Assembly: GCA_964485695.1 (NCBI GenBank)
Contig: CAZAKZ010000031.1
Span: 1 to 45,701 of the forward strand
Origin: CAZAKZ01 sp964485695
GTDB taxonomy: Bacteria; Planctomycetota; JAFGQW01
Length of the DNA: 45,701 nt
Reading direction: 5' to 3'
In this document: piece after piece, positions 41,414-45,701 of the stretch
Layout of the letters: every line of letters begins with the position of its first letter
Position numbering within the stretch: position 1 is the first letter of the stretch
Program-made: the position numbers and the translations under genes
The notes under the pieces: generated by a model
The model's input: the letters and a program-made list of their open reading frames with translations, nothing else
Database searches by the model: none
What the model was told of the DNA's origin: nothing

Positions 41414-43060
41414 CTACTTGCCGGACACGATGCCCTCGAGGTCCTCTTCGACGGAGGCGATAGGCTTGAGATCAAACTTCTCCACCAGAACATTCAGGAC
41501 GCCCGGCGAGATGAAAGCGGGCAACGTGGGGCCGAGGCGGATGTGCTTGACGCCGAGGTAGAGCAGGGCAAGGAGTACGATGACCGCCTTCTGCTCGTAC
41601 CAGGCGATGTCGTACGACACGGGCAGATCGTTGATGTCTTTCAGCTCGAATGCCTCGGCCAGGGCCTTGGCCACGACCACCAGGGAGTAGGAATCGTTGC
41701 ACTGGCCGGCGTCCAGGACGCGGGGGAGGCCTCCGATGTCGCCGAGGTCCAGCTTGTTGTAGCGGTACTTGGCACAGCCGGCCGTCAGAATCACGTGGTC
41801 TTTGGGGAGCTTCTCGGCCAGGTCCGTGTAGTACTGACGCGACTTGTGGCGACCGTCGCAGCCGGCCATGACCACGAAGCGCTTGATGGCGCCGCTCTTC
41901 ACCGCCTCGATGACCTTGTCGGCCACACTGAGCACCGTGGCGTGGGCGAAGCCGATGGGAATCTCGCCCTGCTCCAGCTGTTCGGGACTTGCCGACTCCA
42001 GGGCCTTGGCGATGACGGGGCCGAAATCCTTGGCCTCGCCGTTCTTGCGGTTCGGGATGTGCTTCAGGTCCGGGTAGGCCACGACACCGGTGGTGAAGAT
42101 CCGGTCCTTGTAGCTGTCCTTGACCGGCACGATGCAGTTGGTGGTCATGAGAATGGCGCCGCCGAACTTGTCGAACTCCTTTTGCTGATGCCACCAGGAG
42201 CCGCCGTAGTTGCCCACAAAGTGGGAGTACTTCTTAAACTTCGGGTAGGCGTGGGCGGGAAGCATCTCGCCGTGGGTGTATACGTTGACGCCCTTGCCGG
42301 CGGTTTGCTCGAGGAGCTCCCCCAGGTCACGAAGGTCGTGGCCGCTGATGAGAATGGCGGGGCCTTCCTTGACGCCGAGGTTCACCTGGGTGGGCTCGGG
42401 ATTTCCGTAGGTCTCGGTGTTTGCCCGGTCCAGCAGCGCCATGGCCGTGACGCCCATCTCGCCGCATTTCATCACCAGGCCCACCAGGTCATCGGCTGTG
42501 GCTCCGGCGTCGAGGGTGGCTGCCAGAGCGTGCTGCAGGAACGGCAGCAGGGCCTCATCTTGACATCCCAGGACGTGCGCGTGGTCAATGTACGCCGCGA
42601 GCCCTTTGAGGCCGTAGACCAGGAGCTCTCGGAGCGATCGGATGTCCTCGTGCAGATCCGGGTCGCAAAGGAGGCCCACGGCTGCTCCCTTCCCGACGAG
42701 CTCGTTCCGGTCACCTTTCTCGGGCTTCCACACCGCCGGCTCAGGCCGTGGGTCGGCGCCCGCCAGGCCGGCGGCCAGACGGTCGCGCATTTCCAGCGCG
42801 GTGCGGATGAGGCCGCAGAGCCGCTCCGGGTCGAAGTTCACGTTGGTGATGGTGGAGAACAGGGCCTCGGCCACGAAAAGGTCCACTTCCGGGTCTATCT
42901 CCCCCCTCTCCCGGGCCCGTTCTCCGTGCCAGGAGAGGCCCTTCAGCGTCCAGATCAGCAGGTCCTGGAGCTTTGCCACCTCATCCGACTTGCCACAGGC
43001 GCCCCTGTCGGCCTTGCAGCCCTCGTTCTTGATGGTTTCTTGACACTGGAAGCAGAACAT
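41414..43060 (-). CDS. hcp: Hybrid-cluster protein / hydroxylamine reductase
   Basis: Iron-sulfur protein of 548 residues that reduces hydroxylamine and, in better-studied bacteria, NO during nitrosative stress. The N-terminal cluster has C3, C6, C15 and C22 (FCFQCQET and the C-x6-C pair), as in the class I, strictly anaerobic type. Hybrid-cluster ligands are visible: SGHDLRDL (His), THGEMLPAH (Glu), TTNCIVPV, VMAGCDGRHKS, TAGCAKYRYN and DAGQCNDSYS (Cys), and WYEQKAV (Glu/Lys). I chose ATG 43060 (MFCFQCQET), the normal family start; ATG 43075 in frame adds five residues. Upstream lies a class II Crp-type promoter; no Hcr partner is present. Confidence 0.96.
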   Translation of the reverse strand: MFCFQCQETIKNEGCKADRGACGKSDEVAKLQDLLIWTLKGLSWHGERARERGEIDPEVDLFVAEALFSTITNVNFDPERLCGLIRTALEMRDRLAAGLAGADPRPEPAVWKPEKGDRNELVGKGAAVGLLCDPDLHEDIRSLRELLVYGLKGLAAYIDHAHVLGCQDEALLPFLQHALAATLDAGATADDLVGLVMKCGEMGVTAMALLDRANTETYGNPEPTQVNLGVKEGPAILISGHDLRDLGELLEQTAGKGVNVYTHGEMLPAHAYPKFKKYSHFVGNYGGSWWHQQKEFDKFGGAILMTTNCIVPVKDSYKDRIFTTGVVAYPDLKHIPNRKNGEAKDFGPVIAKALESASPEQLEQGEIPIGFAHATVLSVADKVIEAVKSGAIKRFVVMAGCDGRHKSRQYYTDLAEKLPKDHVILTAGCAKYRYNKLDLGDIGGLPRVLDAGQCNDSYSLVVVAKALAEAFELKDINDLPVSYDIAWYEQKAVIVLLALLYLGVKHIRLGPTLPAFISPGVLNVLVEKFDLKPIASVEEDLEGIVSGK

Positions 43061-43140
43061 GATCACTCCCGCCACTATAAGGAACGCCTGTAAATGTTCA
43101 TTTTCAGTCGTCCGGTCAACGTTCTGGTCAGTAATTCACG

Positions 43141-43194
43141 TTCAACAAATATAGCCGGTTGGTGAAAGACGATCTGTGACTTGAGTCACAGATC
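43141..43194 (-). promoter_or_regulatory. hcp promoter with Crp/Fnr-type operator
   Basis: A perfect palindrome (43171-43194) contains TGTGA-CTTGAG-TCACA (43175-43190), the Crp/HcpR-type consensus. Downstream on the minus strand is a -10 box TATATT (43153-43148), which would start RNA at 43141. The palindrome centre (between 43182 and 43183) is then at -41.5, the class II activator position. It lies 111 bp from the hcp start codon. Confidence 0.7.
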
Positions 43195-43238
43195 GGGGAA
43201 AAACCCGGAAAAATACTCGTCGGCTTGATATGGATCAA

Positions 43239-43895
43239 TCAGGTCAGGTATTCAAGACCCTTGAAATCCAGCACCGTGATGTGCTGGCGCTCAATTCGGA
43301 TCAGGCCGTCTCGGGCCATGGCGTTGAGGGTGCGGCTCACGACCTCGCGTACCGTGCCGATGTGGGCGGCGATCTCCTCGTGGGTCCTGCGGAGAGGCCG
43401 GGTTTCCTGTGGCTGTGCAAGGAGGTACCGGGCCAGGCGGCCGCGGACGCTCCGGAGACTGAGGTCGTGGGTGAGCTCGGCCATGTGGTGGAGCTTCCCT
43501 GATAGGTAGCGCAGAACGGCCATGGCGATGTCCGGGGCTTCGGTGGCCACGCGGCGGAAGTCCTCGAGGGGAACGGCCAGGAGCCTGGTGGCACCCACGG
43601 CCTGGGCGCTCGCCGGGGCCGAGGGGGTGTCGAAGAAGGCCGTGGGCATGTTGAATGCTTCTCCCGGCTTCAGCAGGATCAAGGTCTGTTCCCGGCCGTT
43701 TGGATTGGTACGGTACACACGTACTGCTCCCTCGACCACGAAGAATACCGGTGCCTCGCTGCCGCCCTCCAGCATGATGACCTCGTCACCTCTGAAGGTG
43801 ACCGATCGGGCCACGGCCGCCAGCGTTTCAAGCGCGGTCTCGTGGAGATCGGCAAAGAGCTTGATCTTCTTCATGTCGGAAAGTAGCCGCGTCAT
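43239..43895 (-). CDS. Crp/Fnr-family regulator (HcpR-like)
   Basis: Transcription factor of 218 residues. Residues about 10-115 form the cyclic-nucleotide-binding-type beta barrel (VFFVVEGAVRVYRTNPNGRE and LLKPGEAFNMP), then a long dimerisation helix and a winged helix at about 150-210. The recognition helix TVREVVSRTLNAM has R183, E184 and R188 at the positions of Crp R180, E181 and R185, with S187 at the Fnr serine position. There is no cysteine, so it cannot carry an Fnr-type Fe-S cluster; HcpR proteins of this kind sense NO through haem, which cannot be tested here. I chose ATG 43895, one base past the upstream stop; a longer frame from 43985 is a shadow. The hcp promoter downstream carries a matching site. 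Confidence 0.9.
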   Translation of the reverse strand: MTRLLSDMKKIKLFADLHETALETLAAVARSVTFRGDEVIMLEGGSEAPVFFVVEGAVRVYRTNPNGREQTLILLKPGEAFNMPTAFFDTPSAPASAQAVGATRLLAVPLEDFRRVATEAPDIAMAVLRYLSGKLHHMAELTHDLSLRSVRGRLARYLLAQPQETRPLRRTHEEIAAHIGTVREVVSRTLNAMARDGLIRIERQHITVLDFKGLEYLT

Positions 43896-43896
43896 C

Positions 43897-45300
43897 TCAA
43901 TTCTCAGTCGGATGCTCTTCCAGATAGGCCTCCAGCCAGGCCAGGGCGCCGTCGAGGTCGGAAAACTCCCGGTCCACCTGGGCATCCAGGGCCGCCTCCA
44001 GGATGGGGCCGAACCGCTTGCCGGGTTCCAGGCCCCGGGCGATGAGGTGCCGTCCCTTCAGGATCGGCTCCAGGGGCTTCTCCGACACCTGGAGCGCCTC
44101 GGCCCGGGCCACCACCGCCTCGATTTTTTCTCTCCCCGCCGTGGTCGGTCGGCCGAAGCAGTCGGCCTCCACGACCCGGGCCAGCATCCGGATACTGACT
44201 CCCTTGAGGCGGTTTGCCAGGCGGCAGATAGCCCGGTCGGACGGCATGGTGTCCTTGAAACTCAAGGACCACATGTGGTTACGGACCAATGGAAGCACCC
44301 GGCCCTGGATCCGGTCCGGAACCCCGATAGAGGCCATGAAGCTCTCCGCCGGGGCGGCGCCCCTGGGGGCATGGTCCGGGCACCACCACCGCCCCTCGTC
44401 GTTCTTTTCTGTGACGGCCGGTTTGCCCAGGTCGTGGCACACCATGGCCAGCACCAGCACCATGCGGTCCTCCTCGTCCAGGCCTTCCCGATCGCCGATG
44501 GCCGCGGCAGCGTCGGTGGTGAGGAGGGTGTGGATCCACACGTCGCCCTCGGGATGCCATCCGGGATCCTGGGGGCAGCCCACAAGCGCTGCCAGCCCGG
44601 GATACTTTGTAAGCCACCCGGTGTCCTTCAACACGGTGAGGCCGGCGGTGATGTCCCGGCCCTTCACCAGGAGCTTTCGCCACTCCCCCCAGATTCGTTC
44701 CGGGGCGAGGGCGTCGTATTCCTCGAGCATCTCCCGGCAGGCCTGCACTGTGGCTTCCTCCATCCGGGCACCCCGGCCCAGGTCCGGACGGCGTGGGAGC
44801 CGGGCGGCCAGTTGCATGCCGCGGAGCACCCGCAGGGGATCTTCGCTGAAGGCGCTGGACACCTTGCGCAGCAGGCGGTTGGCGAGGTCCTCCCGGCCGC
44901 CGTGATAGTCCAGGATTTCCCCATCGAGGCGCATGGCCATGCTGTTCATGGTGAAGTCGCGACGGGAGGCGGCCTCCCGGGGGGACATGGACGGGTCCGG
45001 CGCCACGTTGAAACCGCGGTGACCCTTGCCGACCTTGTTCTCACGGCGCGGTACGCTGACGTCCAGGACGTTGTCCACGTTGACCACGCCGAACTGCCGG
45101 CCCACGATGTTGGGGCGATACCCGGCCCTCCGGAGCACACGGACGATGGCGTCGTAGTCCATGCCGTAGACCTCGATATCCACGTCCTTGCTTTCGAGGC
45201 CGAGGAGCTTGTCGCGGACGAATCCCCCCACGAGGAGCACGTCGGAGGCGTGGGGCTCGAGGAGGCGCATCACCTTCCGGGCTTTTGCTTCCACGGACAT
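43897..45300 (-). CDS. CCA tRNA nucleotidyltransferase / poly(A) polymerase-type protein
   Basis: Protein of about 467 residues that adds CCA (or A) to tRNA 3' ends. LLVGGFVRDKLLGLESKDVDIEVYG holds the GG loop and the D-x-D metal pair (DVDIEV). SRRDFTMNSMAMRLDGEILDYHGGREDLANRLLRKV is motif B/C, and DPLRVLRGMQLAARLPR follows. ALAMVCHDLGKPAV and RNHMWSL are HD-domain motifs, present in the bacterial CCA enzymes that also have phosphohydrolase activity. I chose ATG 45300 with GGAGT ten bases upstream; GTG 45330 in frame would add ten residues. It is the first gene of the cca-crp-hcp run, with 1 bp between it and the regulator. Confidence 0.92.
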   Translation of the reverse strand: MSVEAKARKVMRLLEPHASDVLLVGGFVRDKLLGLESKDVDIEVYGMDYDAIVRVLRRAGYRPNIVGRQFGVVNVDNVLDVSVPRRENKVGKGHRGFNVAPDPSMSPREAASRRDFTMNSMAMRLDGEILDYHGGREDLANRLLRKVSSAFSEDPLRVLRGMQLAARLPRRPDLGRGARMEEATVQACREMLEEYDALAPERIWGEWRKLLVKGRDITAGLTVLKDTGWLTKYPGLAALVGCPQDPGWHPEGDVWIHTLLTTDAAAAIGDREGLDEEDRMVLVLAMVCHDLGKPAVTEKNDEGRWWCPDHAPRGAAPAESFMASIGVPDRIQGRVLPLVRNHMWSLSFKDTMPSDRAICRLANRLKGVSIRMLARVVEADCFGRPTTAGREKIEAVVARAEALQVSEKPLEPILKGRHLIARGLEPGKRFGPILEAALDAQVDREFSDLDGALAWLEAYLEEHPTEN

Positions 45301-45701
45301 GGGTCTCGGGACTCCAGTACTATCGGACACCTGAAATCGAATCAGCGCCGGGCTGCGGAGGGTACATGATAATACAGGAGCCCTCCGGAAGACTACCGCA
45401 TGCTGATCTTCACGTCGTCTGCCACGTTGCCCGGGATGGTGTAGGTCCTTGGGGCCTCCTGGAGGATCGATCCGGGCACGCAGGTGTTCACCGGCCCGTG
45501 GGCCACCAGCCGGGCAATGAACCGCTGCCAGGAAATACCGCCACCGGGGCCCCGGATTCTAGGCGCGGAGATCGCACCGGAGCCGGGGAAAAGATTTGAT
45601 TTCGCTGGAATTTTCCACTCGCGGTGAGAGACGCAAGCTATTTTTTTCTATCACGGCAAAATTCGATTGGATCCCGCCTCCACTGACCGGAATCCAGGGA
45701 T
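45301..45701. other. Right-end intergenic region with possible gene remnant
   Basis: No intact gene is seen in these 400 bp. A minus-strand frame ending TAG 45395-45393 reads FIARLVAHGPVNT, CVPGSILQEAP and RTYTIPGNVADD, and looks like a coding C-terminus, but no start codon fits and the frame loses coding character above about 45530. The last 120 bp are AT-rich, with a run of T at 45640-45647, and probably hold a promoter or leader for the cca gene or for a gene beyond the edge. Confidence 0.3.

Noticed and set aside
41159..43093. Long open plus-strand frame opposite hcp
   Set aside because: Shadow of hcp; the hcp frame keeps all cluster ligands, while the opposite frame is low-complexity with no family match.
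43171..43194. Palindrome read as a terminator for the regulator gene
   Set aside because: The loop would be only two bases and no T-tract follows on the minus strand; the Crp-type consensus and -41.5 spacing favour an operator.
43522..45369. Long open plus-strand frame opposite the cca and regulator genes
   Set aside because: Shadow of two well-supported genes; it would need to span both of them.
1..45701. CRISPR arrays, tRNA or rRNA genes
   Set aside because: No regularly spaced direct repeats and no tRNA or rRNA signature sequences were recognised; small RNAs cannot be excluded without computation.

Overview
The window is GC-rich, densely coding bacterial DNA. Several features point to a Gram-negative cell with an anaerobic or micro-oxic lifestyle: a Wza-type export lipoprotein, lipobox proteins, a Wzx-type flippase, a hybrid-cluster protein and a selenium-type molybdenum hydroxylase. 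The phylum cannot be fixed from these genes. The mix of a DUF1570-like lipoprotein, a thioredoxin-HEAT protein and PKD/beta-helix surface proteins is seen in Planctomycetota, Acidobacteriota and related uncultured lineages. No rRNA, tRNA, CRISPR array or insertion sequence was seen.

Region 1 (1-19.9 kb) is a cell-surface polysaccharide locus. It holds a WbaP-type initiating phosphoglycosyltransferase, four GT2 glycosyltransferases, a WecG/TagA transferase, a multi-span GT39/ArnT-like protein, a GtrA-like protein, a DegT sugar aminotransferase, an NAD sugar epimerase, a Wzx-like flippase, an O-antigen ligase/polymerase-like protein, a Wza-like lipoprotein and a hexapeptide acyltransferase. Two secreted accessory proteins lie among them: a PKD-beta-helix protein and a thioredoxin-HEAT protein. 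Many of the genes are coupled by ATGA overlaps. No Wzc/Wzz co-polymerase is visible.

Region 2 (19.9-26.8 kb, plus strand) and region 4 (34.8-41.2 kb, minus strand) together form a variant of the selenium-linked purine catabolic island known from E. coli (yge/ygf/xdhD/ssnA). The plus operon encodes a fused selenium-dependent xanthine dehydrogenase, SsnA and two unrelated PLP fold-type II enzymes in the place usually taken by YgeX. The minus operon encodes a membrane protein, an M19 dipeptidase, YgfK, the knotted carbamoyltransferase YgeW and the M20 hydrolase YgeY. YgfK here is about 680 residues and lacks the internal FAD/NAD(P)-binding module of the roughly 1030-residue E. coli protein, and no FAD subunit (YgfM) gene is present. 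The local system therefore appears to have Fe-S and Mo modules but no recognisable flavin/NAD module. This is the most interesting feature of the window.

Region 3 (26.8-34.7 kb) separates the two halves. It carries PhzF, a DUF1570-like lipoprotein, an operon of two methyltransferases, two small paralogous membrane proteins and YbjQ, and then a cluster of small toxin-antitoxin-type genes (HicBA, an addiction-module component with DUF4926, and a pair of conserved small proteins, one frameshifted) with gene debris.

Region 5 (41.4-45.7 kb, minus strand) contains a CCA-adding-type nucleotidyltransferase, a Crp/Fnr regulator and the hybrid-cluster protein Hcp. The hcp promoter has a perfect TGTGA-N6-TCACA palindrome centred exactly 41.5 bp upstream of the start predicted from a TATATT -10 box. 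The neighbouring regulator has the matching R-E-x-x-x-R recognition helix.
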